64,000 bases of DNA from Pseudomonas sp. B33.4 (GTDB lineage: Bacteria; Pseudomonadota; Gammaproteobacteria; Pseudomonadales; Pseudomonadaceae), in contig NZ_CP140706.1 of assembly GCF_034555375.1 (NCBI RefSeq), forward strand, positions 5,447,001-5,511,000, in the 5' to 3' direction. A program made the position numbers and the translations under genes. The number at the start of each line of letters is the position of its first letter. The first letter of the stretch is position 1. Below are positions 37,700 through 46,835 of the stretch, one piece after another. The notes beneath the pieces are model-generated. The model was not told where the DNA came from, searched no databases, and saw nothing but the letters and a program-made list of their open reading frames with translations.

Positions 37700-38478
37700 G
37701 TCGTACACCTCCACGGCGTTATTGGCTGACCGGTGCCAGCAGTGGCATCGGCGCGGCTCTGGCTGAGGAAATTCTGAAAACCGGCGCACACCTGGCGGTC
37801 AGTTCCCGTCAGACCGCGCCGCTCAAAGTCTTGTCGCAACGCTATCCAGGGCAGGTTTTAGTAGTGCCGGGGGATCTGACCAACAGCCAGACAGTGCGCG
37901 AAATCGGCGAGCAGATCGCCGAGGACTGGGGTTCGCTGGACTCGGTAATTCTCAATGCCGGCACCTGCGAATACGTGGATGCCAAGCAGTTTGATTCTTC
38001 GATCATCGAGCACGTGGTGCGCACCAACCTGCTCGCCAGCAGTTATTGCATCGAGGCCGCCCTGCCGCTGTTGCGTAAAGGCACCGCGCCGCATCTGATC
38101 GGCGTGGCCAGCTCGGTGACCTATCTGCCGCTGCCACGGGCCGAAGCCTACGGCGCCTCGAAGGCCGGTTTGCGTTACCTGTTCGAATCGCTGCGCATCG
38201 ATCTTGCCGACGAAGGCATCGAAGTCACCGTGGTCAGCCCGGGCTTTGTCGAGACACCGCTGACCGCCAAAAATGATTTCCCCATGCCCTTGAGCTGGCC
38301 TGTGGATAAAGCCGCGCGGCACATTTTCGCCAAACTCAAGGACCGGCCATTGGAAATCGCCTTTCCGGCGTTGTTCATGGCCGCGCTTTGGCCGCTGTCG
38401 AAACTGCCGTCACGGGTCCAACTGGCAATCGGCAAGCGCATGGTGCGCAAGTCACCTCCGCTGACGGATCCGACATGA
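37696..38478 (+). CDS. Short-chain dehydrogenase/reductase
   Basis: 260 residues. TGASSGIGAALAEEIL (about 12-27) is the NAD(P)-binding motif, NAG near 90, and the catalytic YGASKAG (about 153-159) with the upstream Ser give a complete SDR triad. The substrate is unknown; in context an acyl-chain or lipid carbonyl is suggested (inference). ATGA overlaps on both sides. Confidence 0.88.
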   Translation: MSRTPPRRYWLTGASSGIGAALAEEILKTGAHLAVSSRQTAPLKVLSQRYPGQVLVVPGDLTNSQTVREIGEQIAEDWGSLDSVILNAGTCEYVDAKQFDSSIIEHVVRTNLLASSYCIEAALPLLRKGTAPHLIGVASSVTYLPLPRAEAYGASKAGLRYLFESLRIDLADEGIEVTVVSPGFVETPLTAKNDFPMPLSWPVDKAARHIFAKLKDRPLEIAFPALFMAALWPLSKLPSRVQLAIGKRMVRKSPPLTDPT

Positions 38479-39722
38479 AAATCGCCATCGTCGGCAGCGG
38501 CATCGCCGGGCTGACCTGCGCCTACCTGCTCAATCGCCGCCATGAAGTGACGGTGTTCGAGGCGGGCGACTGGGTCGGTGGCCACACGCACACTGTGCCG
38601 GTGACCGTCGATGGCCGCCAATATGCGGTGGACACCGGCTTCATCGTGTTCAACGACTGGACCTACCCGAACTTCATCCGCTTGCTCGGCCAGCTCGGCG
38701 TGGCGTTCAAGCCGACGGAGATGAGTTTCTCGGTGACCGACCCGGACACGGGCCTGGAATACAACGGCAACAACCTCAACAGCCTCTTCGCCCAGCGCAG
38801 CAATCTGTTTTCGCCGGGGTTCTGGGGCATGTTGCGCGACATTCTGCGCTTCAACAAAGAAGCCCAGCGCGACCTCGTCGAACTGCGCATCGCCGCTGAC
38901 ACCACCCTCGACGACTACCTCAAGGCTGGTGGTTACGGCGAACGCTTTATCCTGCATTACATCGTGCCGATGGGCTCGGCGATCTGGTCGATGCCGATGG
39001 CGGAAATGCTCAATTTCCCGCTGCAGTTTTTTGTGCGGTTCTTCAAGAACCATGGGCTGTTGTCGGTCAGCGATCGGCCGCAATGGCAAGTTATCGAAGG
39101 TGGTTCCAGCGCCTATATCACGCCGCTAACAGCTGGGTTCAAGGACAGGATTCGTCTCAATTGCCCGGTGACACGGGTTGATCGCGATGCGCATGGCGTG
39201 GTTATCCACAGCCCGGCGGGGCTCGAACACTTCGATCAGGTGGTGTTCGCCTGCCACAGCGATCAAGCGTTGCAACTGCTGGCGGTCCCGAGCGATGCCG
39301 AACGCGCGATCCTCGGTGCCCTGCCCTACGCCGACAATGAAGTGGTGCTGCACACCGACACGCGTTTGCTGCCGACACGCAAACTGGCCTGGGCGAGCTG
39401 GAACTATCGGCTCAGCGGCGCCGGCCACACCCACGCCGCCGTCACCTACGACATGAACATTCTGCAGGGCATTCAGAGCGACACCACGTTCTGCGTAAGC
39501 CTCAATCAGAGCGCCGGCATCAGCCCCGACAAAGTGCTCGCCCGTTACACCTACGCCCACCCACAATTCAGCCTCGCGGCGGCGGCCGCACAGCAACGCT
39601 GGGGCGAACTGGATGGCGCGCAACACACGCATTATTGCGGCGCCTATTGGGCCAATGGTTTTCATGAGGATGGTGTGGTCAGCGCCTTGCGCGTGGCTGC
39701 CGCATTCGGGGAAACCCTATGA
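38475..39722 (+). CDS. FAD-dependent amine oxidase-like flavoprotein
   Basis: 415 residues. Begins MKIAIVGSGIAGLTCAYLL with the FAD dinucleotide motif, EAGDWVGGHTHTV (about 34-46), TGFIVFNDWTYPNF (about 57-70) and a C-terminal flavin-contact region HYCGAYWANGFHEDGV (about 387-402). This protein family, with DUF1365 and Cfa-like partners, recurs in bacterial clusters tied to photo-oxidative stress; a desaturase role on membrane fatty acids (as in furan fatty acid synthesis) is an inference from family partnership. Confidence 0.85.
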   Translation: MKIAIVGSGIAGLTCAYLLNRRHEVTVFEAGDWVGGHTHTVPVTVDGRQYAVDTGFIVFNDWTYPNFIRLLGQLGVAFKPTEMSFSVTDPDTGLEYNGNNLNSLFAQRSNLFSPGFWGMLRDILRFNKEAQRDLVELRIAADTTLDDYLKAGGYGERFILHYIVPMGSAIWSMPMAEMLNFPLQFFVRFFKNHGLLSVSDRPQWQVIEGGSSAYITPLTAGFKDRIRLNCPVTRVDRDAHGVVIHSPAGLEHFDQVVFACHSDQALQLLAVPSDAERAILGALPYADNEVVLHTDTRLLPTRKLAWASWNYRLSGAGHTHAAVTYDMNILQGIQSDTTFCVSLNQSAGISPDKVLARYTYAHPQFSLAAAAAQQRWGELDGAQHTHYCGAYWANGFHEDGVVSALRVAAAFGETL

Positions 39723-40534
39723 ACAGCGCCCTTTACAGTGGCTGGATCGGTCATCGGCGCTTCTCACCGCGCCGCCATGAATTCCGCTACCGGATCGGTT
39801 TGCTCTACCTCGACCTCAGCGAACAGGATGCGGTGCTTGCACTGTCGCCGCTGGCCGGACGCAGCCGATTTGCGCCGTTTTCATTTCGTGAGACTGACTA
39901 CCTGAAGACCTTTACCGGCCGTGGCATACGCCTGATCGATGCCGTACGCCAGCAGGTCGGCATTGCCATCGGCCACGAACCGCAAGGCTCGATCTGCCTG
40001 CTGACCCAGGCGCGCAGTTGGGGGTTGTCGTTCAACCCGGTGAGTTTCTTTTACTGCCATGAGGCGGACGGGCAACTCGCCGCAATCGTCTGCGAAGTCA
40101 CCAACACGCCGTGGCGCGAGCGTTATCACTATGTGCTACCGGCACGCCCGCCCGCCGACCTGCAGGATTTTCATCAGCACTTCGCCGTGGCCAAAGCCTT
40201 TCACGTCTCACCGTTTTTGCCGCGCGATCTTGAATACCGCATGAGCTTCAGCCCCGCCGCGCAAACCCTCGGCGTGCACATGGCCGACTGGCAGGGCGAG
40301 CACAAATTGTTCGACGCGACACTCAATCTGCAACGCGAAATCCTTGATCGCCGCAGCTTGCACCGGTACTTGCGGCGCTTTCCGTGGATGACCGCGAAAA
40401 CTGCCCTGGCGATTTACTGGCAGGCGCTGCGGCTGTTGCTCAAACGCGCACCGATCTTTGCTCATCAGGCTGCCGACGGCAGCTTTCAAACCGCCACTGT
40501 GCCTCCCAAGGAGCACCGCCATGAAATCCTCTAG
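39719..40534 (+). CDS. DUF1365 protein
   Basis: 271 residues: ALYSGWIGHRRFSPRRHEFR (about 3-22), LLTQARSWGLSFNPVSFFYC (about 93-112) and PFLPRDLEYRM (about 162-172). DUF1365 proteins are nearly always encoded beside the flavin oxidase and Cfa-like methyltransferase; function unknown. Its end overlaps the Cfa gene by 14 bases. Confidence 0.85.
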   Translation: MNSALYSGWIGHRRFSPRRHEFRYRIGLLYLDLSEQDAVLALSPLAGRSRFAPFSFRETDYLKTFTGRGIRLIDAVRQQVGIAIGHEPQGSICLLTQARSWGLSFNPVSFFYCHEADGQLAAIVCEVTNTPWRERYHYVLPARPPADLQDFHQHFAVAKAFHVSPFLPRDLEYRMSFSPAAQTLGVHMADWQGEHKLFDATLNLQREILDRRSLHRYLRRFPWMTAKTALAIYWQALRLLLKRAPIFAHQAADGSFQTATVPPKEHRHEIL

Positions 40535-41786
40535 CCTGTCGGTCAGTCGGCTCAGCACCAACGGTTTGACCGGGTCGTTGCTGCGTCGCGGCGTATTGCG
40601 TCAATTGTCTCAGCTCAAACACGGGCAATTGATGGTGGTCGAGGATGGCGAACGGCTGATGTTCGGCACGCCGGGCAGTGCCTTGCTCGGGGAAATCCAT
40701 GTGCTCGACTCGGCCGTCTGGGGCATGGTCGCCGGCAACGGTTCGATTGGTGCCGGTGAGGCCTTTATCCACGGCTATTGGAGTTCGCCGGATCTGACAG
40801 CGGTGGTGCGCGTGTTCGTCAGTAACCTGGAGGTGCTTGATGCGATGGAGGGCGGGCTGGCCCGCCTCGGTAGGCCGTTGGTGCAAGGCCTGCATTGGCT
40901 CAATCGCAATACGCGCAAGGGTTCGCAGAAGAACATCGCCGCGCACTATGACCTCGGCAACGATCTGTTCGAGCAGTTTCTCGATCCAACCATGATGTAT
41001 TCGGCGGCGCAGTTCCTTACGCCCGAAGACAGCCTCGAACAGGCGCAGCTGAACAAGCTGGAGCGGATCTGCCAGAAACTCGCGCTGCAACCCGGCGACC
41101 ATTTGCTGGAGATTGGCACCGGTTGGGGCAGCATGGCGCTCTACGCCGCACAAAATTACGGTTGCCGCGTAACCACCACGACCCTGTCGAAAGAGCAGTA
41201 CGCATTTACCGCAAAGCGCATTGAGCAACTGGGCTTGCAGGATCGGGTCACGCTGCTGCTCAAAGACTACCGCGACCTCACTGGCGAATACGACAAACTG
41301 GTGTCGATCGAGATGATCGAAGCAGTCGGTCACCGTTTCCTGCCGACCTACTTCAAACAGTGCGCGCACTTGCTCAAGAGCAACGGCCTGATGCTGATCC
41401 AGGCGATCACCATCCGCGAGCAGCGCTACGAGCAGGCCAAACGCGGCGTCGATTTCATCCAGCGCTACATCTTCCCCGGCGGTGCCCTGCCCTGCGTGCA
41501 GAAAATGCTCGAAGTGGTCAGCCGCGACACCGACATGAACCTGCTGCACATGGAAGATTTCGGCCTGCATTACGCCAAGACCCTGCGCCTGTGGCACGAA
41601 AACTTTCGCCGTGCCCATGGTCGTTTGAGCGAGTTGGGTTATGACGATTACTTCCTGCGGCTGTGGGAGTTTTACCTGTGTTACTGCGAGGGCGGCTTCC
41701 TCGAACGCACCATCGGCACTGCGCAATTGTTGCTGGCCAAACCGGCCGCGATGACGGCGCCGCTGCTCGGACGCTTCGATGCTTGA
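40521..41786 (+). CDS. Cyclopropane-fatty-acyl-phospholipid synthase family methyltransferase
   Basis: 421 residues. N-terminal helical region (1-120), then the SAM domain with HYDLGNDLFEQFLDPTMMYS (about 141-160), LEIGTGWGSMALYAAQNYG (about 196-214) and EMIEAVGHRF (about 268-277). It transfers a methyl or methylene group from SAM to an unsaturated acyl chain of a phospholipid; the group includes Cfa itself and UfaM-like enzymes of furan fatty acid synthesis. It probably is not the main Cfa because of its operon with a flavin oxidase and DUF1365. Confidence 0.88.
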   Translation: MKSSSLSVSRLSTNGLTGSLLRRGVLRQLSQLKHGQLMVVEDGERLMFGTPGSALLGEIHVLDSAVWGMVAGNGSIGAGEAFIHGYWSSPDLTAVVRVFVSNLEVLDAMEGGLARLGRPLVQGLHWLNRNTRKGSQKNIAAHYDLGNDLFEQFLDPTMMYSAAQFLTPEDSLEQAQLNKLERICQKLALQPGDHLLEIGTGWGSMALYAAQNYGCRVTTTTLSKEQYAFTAKRIEQLGLQDRVTLLLKDYRDLTGEYDKLVSIEMIEAVGHRFLPTYFKQCAHLLKSNGLMLIQAITIREQRYEQAKRGVDFIQRYIFPGGALPCVQKMLEVVSRDTDMNLLHMEDFGLHYAKTLRLWHENFRRAHGRLSELGYDDYFLRLWEFYLCYCEGGFLERTIGTAQLLLAKPAAMTAPLLGRFDA

Positions 41787-42270
41787 GCGTGTCGCCAATG
41801 CCGTGTTGTTCCAGCTCGGCTGGCTGACCTGTGTACTCAGCGGCAACAGCTTGTGGTTGTTGCTGGCGTTGGCGGTGCTGGTGATCCATCTGCGCTGGAT
41901 CAGCAGTTGGGCGGCTGAAGGCCGTTTGATTTTGAGCGTGGTAATTGTCGGCACCGCTGTGGACAGTCTGTTGCGCGGTGTCGGCGTGTTCGAATTTCAG
42001 GATCAGTCGCCGCTGATTCCACTGTGGTTGATGCTGCTCTGGGCGCTGCTGGCGACCACGTTGCGCCATTGCCTGCAATGGAGCGCGCGGCCGTGGTGGC
42101 TGGCCAGCGTACTAGGCGCAGTCGGCGGCGCGTTGTCGTATTACGCTGGCGGGCGACTGGCCGGAGTGCAATTTCCCTACGGCGAACTGCCGACCCTGCT
42201 CGGCATCGGCCTGCTCTGGGCACTGCTGTTTCCGCTGCTGCATGCGATGGCGCGACGGCTGGCGCACTGA
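41779..42270 (+). CDS. DUF2878 membrane protein
   Basis: 163 residues with four to five hydrophobic segments (LLLALAVLVIHL near 27-38, ILSVVIVGTAV, LWLMLLWALLATT, LLGIGLLWALLFPLL). DUF2878 is an inner-membrane family of unknown function. Last of the nine overlapping genes, sharing 8 bases with the Cfa-like gene. Confidence 0.82.
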   Translation: MLERVANAVLFQLGWLTCVLSGNSLWLLLALAVLVIHLRWISSWAAEGRLILSVVIVGTAVDSLLRGVGVFEFQDQSPLIPLWLMLLWALLATTLRHCLQWSARPWWLASVLGAVGGALSYYAGGRLAGVQFPYGELPTLLGIGLLWALLFPLLHAMARRLAH

Positions 42271-42322
42271 GCGTCTGTCAGACCTTTCACACGCACAGCG
42301 GCGACTGCCTTACACTGCCGCC

Positions 42323-42628
42323 ATGAAAACCATACCCCACCAGCAAATCACCGAGCCTGCGGTCACCTGCTCGACCTGCGCGGCGTGCTGCTGCCAGCTC
42401 GAAGTGATGCTGATCACCGACACCGGCGTGCCAGATCGCTTTATCGATACCGATGAGTGGGGCGGCGAAGTCATGCTGCGGCTGGACGACGGCTGGTGCG
42501 CGGCGCTGGATCGCGACACGATGATGTGCACGATCTATGAGAAACGGCCGTTGATCTGCCGCGAGTTCGAGATGGGCGCGCCGGAATGCATTGAAGAACG
42601 CAAAGGCATCACCACTGCCTACCGCTGA
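42323..42628 (+). CDS. YkgJ-family cysteine cluster protein
   Basis: 101 residues. N-terminal CSTCAACCCQ (about 17-26) and later WCAAL, MMCTIYEKRPLICREF (about 73-88), the YkgJ pattern thought to bind a zinc or iron-sulphur ion. Function unknown. It begins 52 bases after the light operon; co-transcription is possible but not shown. Confidence 0.88.
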   Translation: MKTIPHQQITEPAVTCSTCAACCCQLEVMLITDTGVPDRFIDTDEWGGEVMLRLDDGWCAALDRDTMMCTIYEKRPLICREFEMGAPECIEERKGITTAYR

Positions 42629-42652
42629 TCCCAAGAACACCCCAAAACAAAT

Positions 42653-42740
42653 GTAGGAGTGAGCCTGCTCGCGATAGCGGTGTGTCAGTCAATATATGTG
42701 TGACTGACACACCGCTATCGCGAGCAGGCTCACTCCTACA
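42653..42740. repeat. Inverted REP pair (GTAGGAGTGAGCCTGC family)
   Basis: Forward copy from 42653 and inverted copy ending at 42739. The spacer holds GTGTGTCAGTC/GACTGACAC, so the whole 88 bases forms an extended hairpin between convergent genes. Confidence 0.92.
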
Positions 42741-42757
42741 GGGGTTATGCGTTCGGC

Positions 42758-43276
42758 TTACAACGGCATCGTGTAATGCAGCGAGTAACTTTCTACACCG
42801 TCGTTGCTGCTGGCCAGGCCGGCGTTGGAATAGTGCGTCGCACGAATCCCGACTTCATGCCCGCCATTGAAACGCAGACCAAAACCGAGGCGGTCTTCAA
42901 ACTGGAAAGAGCCGCCGAGATTGTTGGATTCGTACTTGGTGTTAGAGAAGGCCGCCACACCGATCCCCGCTTCGATATACGGTTTGACCGACTGACCGGC
43001 AAACTCATAAACAAACACCGGCGAGAACGACAAGCTGTTATTGCTCGACGTCTTGTCACCTTCCCAATAGGTATAAGCACCGCTCCAGTAACCGGTCAGG
43101 CGACCGACGTCGCTCTGCAGCCAGCTCTTGTCCCAGTCGAAATTCATGCCCAGGCGGTACGTCATGGTCGAATCGCTGGTGGCCCCCACCGCGAACTCAA
43201 CACCGGCCGCTTGCGCAGTAATACTTTGCCCCATCAGTGCGGCCGCAATCGCGGCCAAGCAGAATAGTCGCTTCAC
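42758..43276 (-). CDS. pagL: Lipid A 3-O-deacylase PagL
   Basis: 172 residues. Signal peptide ends near residue 22 (QSITAQ-AAGVEF), followed by an eight-strand outer-membrane barrel pattern. The catalytic triad is visible: His148, Ser150 (in RATHYSNAG) and Glu162 in the precursor, which become 126, 128 and 140 if the mature protein begins at residue 23, exactly the numbering known for the P. aeruginosa enzyme. It removes the 3-O acyl chain of lipid A. Confidence 0.92.
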   Translation of the reverse strand: MKRLFCLAAIAAALMGQSITAQAAGVEFAVGATSDSTMTYRLGMNFDWDKSWLQSDVGRLTGYWSGAYTYWEGDKTSSNNSLSFSPVFVYEFAGQSVKPYIEAGIGVAAFSNTKYESNNLGGSFQFEDRLGFGLRFNGGHEVGIRATHYSNAGLASSNDGVESYSLHYTMPL

Positions 43277-43388
43277 GTTGAAACTTCCTTTTCCGGAACG
43301 ATCGTTTGGTTTTCTAGATAACTCTTCGCTATAGAAGCTAGCGCCTGCTCAGAAGTTCAGCTGAAGTTTTAGTTATTTCACGATTTTT

Positions 43389-44180
43389 TTACAAGCTGAA
43401 GTTTTGCACTTCGCCGGCACTCTGGCCCAATAGCGGCAGGATTTTTTTCAAGTACGCAGGATCGGCGCTGGTCCAGAATCTGACCGCCTGGTTCGGGCCG
43501 GCAGCGAGCAAATCGCGCTCCGCCAAAAGCCGCTGAAGTTGCCGCGCTACAGCTGCGCCAGTATCGATCAGGCTGATGTCCTCGGGGATCATCGACCTGA
43601 GCATCGGCTTGAGAAAGGGATAGTGGGTGCAGCCCAAAATGATCGTGTCGCAACCGCTGGCCAACAGTGGCTCGACATAACCTTGCAGCAGTTGGCGCAA
43701 CGCGGCGCTGTGCAGATCGCCGCTTTCAATCAGCTCGACCAGGCCGGGGCATGGCTGGGTGATTACCCGCACGTCAGTGGCGAAGCGATCGAGCAATGCG
43801 GCGAACTTGGCGCTCTGCAACGTGCCGGTGGTCGCGAGCACGCCGACGACACCGCTGCGGGTCGCAGCCGCCGCTGGTTTGACCGCAGGCTCCATACCGA
43901 CAATCGGCCAGTCGGGAAAGTCGCGACGCAAATCGGCAACGCCGGCAACCGTGGCCGTATTGCAGGCCAGCACCAACGCCTTGGCGCCTTGCTCACGGAA
44001 AAACCCAGCCATCACGCTGCAACGCTGACGAATGAATTCCGGGGTTTTCTCACCGTAGGGAATGTGCCCGCAATCGGCGACATAGAGCAACGTTTCATTG
44101 GGCAGCAAACGCTGGATTTCCGCCAGCACCGACAAGCCGCCGACACCGGAGTCGAACACGCCGATCGGCGCTTCACGCAT
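43389..44180 (-). CDS. murI: Glutamate racemase
   Basis: 263 residues. [14 protein letters not shown] (about 6-19), catalytic Cys in LACNTATV (about 71-78) and second catalytic Cys in LGCTHYPF (about 183-190). It supplies D-glutamate for peptidoglycan. Start at 44180 is chosen; a longer frame to 44252 would lie inside moeB. Overlaps moeB by 8 bases and ends the hemA operon. Confidence 0.95.
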   Translation of the reverse strand: MREAPIGVFDSGVGGLSVLAEIQRLLPNETLLYVADCGHIPYGEKTPEFIRQRCSVMAGFFREQGAKALVLACNTATVAGVADLRRDFPDWPIVGMEPAVKPAAAATRSGVVGVLATTGTLQSAKFAALLDRFATDVRVITQPCPGLVELIESGDLHSAALRQLLQGYVEPLLASGCDTIILGCTHYPFLKPMLRSMIPEDISLIDTGAAVARQLQRLLAERDLLAAGPNQAVRFWTSADPAYLKKILPLLGQSAGEVQNFSL

Positions 44181-44928
44181 GGCGCGAACCACAGACGCTG
44201 CAACCCGGATCGCGCTTGACGCGCAACTCGCGGAAGCGCGAACCGAGGGCATCGATCAACAGCAAACGGCCCACCAGCGGTTCACCAAAACCAACCAACA
44301 CTTTCAAGGCTTCCAACGCCTGAAGACTGCCGACCAGACCGACCAGCGGCCCGACCACACCCGCTTCGCTGCAGGTCAGTTCGGCTTCGCTGCCGTGCCC
44401 GTATAAACAGTGATAACACGGACTTTCAGCCCGGCGCGGGTCGAACACCGACAACTGCCCTTCCAGACGAATCGCCGCACCGCTGACCAACGGTTTGCAC
44501 GCCGCCACACACGCGGCGTTGACCGCTTCGCGCGTAGAGAAATTATCGGAGCAGTCGAGCACCAGATCCACCGCTGCCACAGCAGCCGCGAGGGAATCCT
44601 CGTCCAGCGCCTGACGATGGGCGATCAGTTGGATCTCGGGATTGATCGCACCCAGACGCTTGAGCGCCGAGTCAACTTTGGTCATGCCGACGCTGTCGGT
44701 GTCATGGATGATCTGGCGTTGCAGGTTGGTCAGATCGACCGTGTCGAAATCCGCCAAGTGCAACTCACCGACACCCGCCGCCGCCAGATACAAGGCAACC
44801 GGCGCACCGAGACCGCCGAGGCCGACGATCAGCACGCGACTGTCCTTGAGCTTCAGTTGCCCGTCGATGTCGATGTGTTGCAGCAGAATCTGCCGGCTGT
44901 AGCGCAGCAATTCCTGATCATTCAGCAC
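44173..44928 (-). CDS. moeB: MoeB/ThiF-family adenylyltransferase
   Basis: 251 residues. ATP site [20 protein letters not shown] (about 33-52), the metal-binding CYHCLYG (about 172-178) and CSVCG near the C-terminus. It adenylates the MoaD C-terminus for molybdopterin synthesis or a related sulphur carrier. In the hemA-murI operon, overlapping prmC by 7 bases. Confidence 0.92.
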   Translation of the reverse strand: MLNDQELLRYSRQILLQHIDIDGQLKLKDSRVLIVGLGGLGAPVALYLAAAGVGELHLADFDTVDLTNLQRQIIHDTDSVGMTKVDSALKRLGAINPEIQLIAHRQALDEDSLAAAVAAVDLVLDCSDNFSTREAVNAACVAACKPLVSGAAIRLEGQLSVFDPRRAESPCYHCLYGHGSEAELTCSEAGVVGPLVGLVGSLQALEALKVLVGFGEPLVGRLLLIDALGSRFRELRVKRDPGCSVCGSRHA

Positions 44929-45752
44929 GGCAGGCGCCCCAGACTGATGCGTTGATGACCGCCCAGATCGGTGCGGCTGTGGACTTCTTCAAAACCGCGC
45001 GTCAGCAGCAAGTCGCGTACGGCTTCGGCTTGATCATAGCCGTGCTCGAGCATCAGCCAGCCAGCGGACTCCAGATGATCCGGGGCCTGATCGACGATCA
45101 AGCGCAGATCGTCGAGCCCGTCCTCACCGGCAACCAGCGCGCTGGCCGGTTCGAAGCGCACATCGCCCTCGACCAGATGCGGATCGGCGGCGGCAATGTA
45201 CGGCGGATTGCTGATAATCAACTGGAAACGCTGACCTTCAAGCGCGCTGAACCAATGGCTGCTCAGCACCGTGGCGTTGTTCAAATGCAGACGCTGACGA
45301 TTACGTTCAGCGAGCGCCACAGCTTCCAGCACGCGATCCACCGCCGTGACTTTCCATGCCGGACGCTCGCTGGCCAAGGCCAGGGCAATCGCGCCACTGC
45401 CAGTGCCCAGGTCAAGCACTTTCGCCGGGGTCGCGGGCAGCAGTTCCAGCGCCGCTTCCACCAGCAGTTCGGTGTCCGGGCGCGGGATCAGCGTGTGTGG
45501 CGCGACTTCCAGATCGAGTTTCCAGAAACCCTGCTGACCGAGAATGTAGGCCACCGGCTCACCGCCACGACGACGTTGCAGGTACTCGGCAAACGTCAAC
45601 GCCGCTTCACTCGGCACGATGCGCTCGGGCCAGGTGTGCAGAAAGCTGCGCGACTTGCCCAGCGCGGCGGCCAGGAGCAATTCGGCGTCCAGACGCGCGG
45701 TGGGCGAATCCGGCAGTTCGGCGGCACGCAACAGGCTGGCGATGATGGTCAT
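44922..45752 (-). CDS. prmC: Release factor glutamine methyltransferase
   Basis: 276 residues. LDLGTGSGAIALALASERP (about 113-131) and the NPPYIAAADPHL motif (about 183-194). Methylates the Gln of the GGQ loop of release factors 1 and 2. Follows prfA with no gap, the classic pairing. Confidence 0.95.
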   Translation of the reverse strand: MTIIASLLRAAELPDSPTARLDAELLLAAALGKSRSFLHTWPERIVPSEAALTFAEYLQRRRGGEPVAYILGQQGFWKLDLEVAPHTLIPRPDTELLVEAALELLPATPAKVLDLGTGSGAIALALASERPAWKVTAVDRVLEAVALAERNRQRLHLNNATVLSSHWFSALEGQRFQLIISNPPYIAAADPHLVEGDVRFEPASALVAGEDGLDDLRLIVDQAPDHLESAGWLMLEHGYDQAEAVRDLLLTRGFEEVHSRTDLGGHQRISLGRLPC

Positions 45753-46835
45753 TTATTCACCTATCGCTGCAAGCTGGTCAGCCTGGTATTCAGCCAGCAA
45801 CGGCTCGATCACCGCTTCAACGCCACCGGCGAGAATTTCATCAAGGGAATACAGGGTCAGGTTGACGCGATGGTCAGTGACCCGGCCCTGGGCATAGTTG
45901 TAGGTGCGAATCCGCTCGGAACGATCGCCGGAACCGACCAGCAATTTACGCTCGCTGGCGATGGCATTCGCCGCCGCTGCGGTTTGCTGATCGTTGAGCT
46001 TGGCCGACAGCCAGGCCATCGCCCGGGCGCGGTTCTTGTGCTGGGAACGTTCTTCCTGGCACTCGACGACGGTGCCGGTCGGTATGTGCGTGATGCGGAT
46101 TGCCGAGTCGGTGGTGTTAACGTGCTGACCACCAGCCCCGGAGGAGCGGTAAGTGTCGACGCGCAAATCCGCCGGATTGATCTCGATGGCTTCGCGCTCG
46201 TCCGGCTCGGGCAACACCGCCACGGTGCAGGCCGACGTGTGTATACGGCCCTGGGATTCGGTGGCGGGTACACGCTGTACGCGGTGCGCGCCGGATTCGA
46301 ATTTCAGCTTGCCGTAAACATTGTCGCCTTCAATGCGCGCGATGACTTCTTTATAGCCACCGTGTTCGCCTTCGTTTGCCGAAAGGATCTCCACACGCCA
46401 GCCACGACGTTCGGCGTAACGCGAGTACATGCGGAACAGGTCGCCGGAAAAAATCGCCGCCTCGTCGCCACCGGTGCCAGCACGGATTTCGAGATAGACG
46501 TTGCGCCCGTCATTCGGATCCTTGGGCAGCAACATGCGCTGCAGATCGTCTTCCAGAGTGATCAGCAATTCCTTGGCTTCGCGGACCTCTTCCACGGCCA
46601 TTTCGCGCATGTCCGGGTCGCTATCCTTGAGCAGCGCCTGGGCGCCTTCAAGATCGCTTTGTACGCTGAGCAGCTTTTTATAGGCCTGCACGACCGGCTC
46701 GAGTTCGGCGTATTCCTTGGAATAAGCACGGAATTTGGCCTGATCGGCAATGACTTCGCCGTCGCCGAGCAGCGCGGTCAGTTCCTCGAAACGGTCCTGG
46801 AGGACATCCAGCTTGTTGAGCAGTGACGCTTTCAT
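45753..46835 (-). CDS. prfA: Peptide chain release factor 1
   Basis: 360 residues. The stop-codon reading tripeptide PAT in [13 protein letters not shown] (about 182-194) identifies RF1, and the peptidyl-transfer GGQ is in [13 protein letters not shown] (about 230-242). Overlaps hemA by 4 bases. Confidence 0.97.
   Translation of the reverse strand: MKASLLNKLDVLQDRFEELTALLGDGEVIADQAKFRAYSKEYAELEPVVQAYKKLLSVQSDLEGAQALLKDSDPDMREMAVEEVREAKELLITLEDDLQRMLLPKDPNDGRNVYLEIRAGTGGDEAAIFSGDLFRMYSRYAERRGWRVEILSANEGEHGGYKEVIARIEGDNVYGKLKFESGAHRVQRVPATESQGRIHTSACTVAVLPEPDEREAIEINPADLRVDTYRSSGAGGQHVNTTDSAIRITHIPTGTVVECQEERSQHKNRARAMAWLSAKLNDQQTAAAANAIASERKLLVGSGDRSERIRTYNYAQGRVTDHRVNLTLYSLDEILAGGVEAVIEPLLAEYQADQLAAIGE

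Noticed and set aside
44952..46826. 624-codon plus-strand open frame over prmC/prfA
   Set aside because: Opposite strand to two unmistakable housekeeping genes; overlaps both and has no family.
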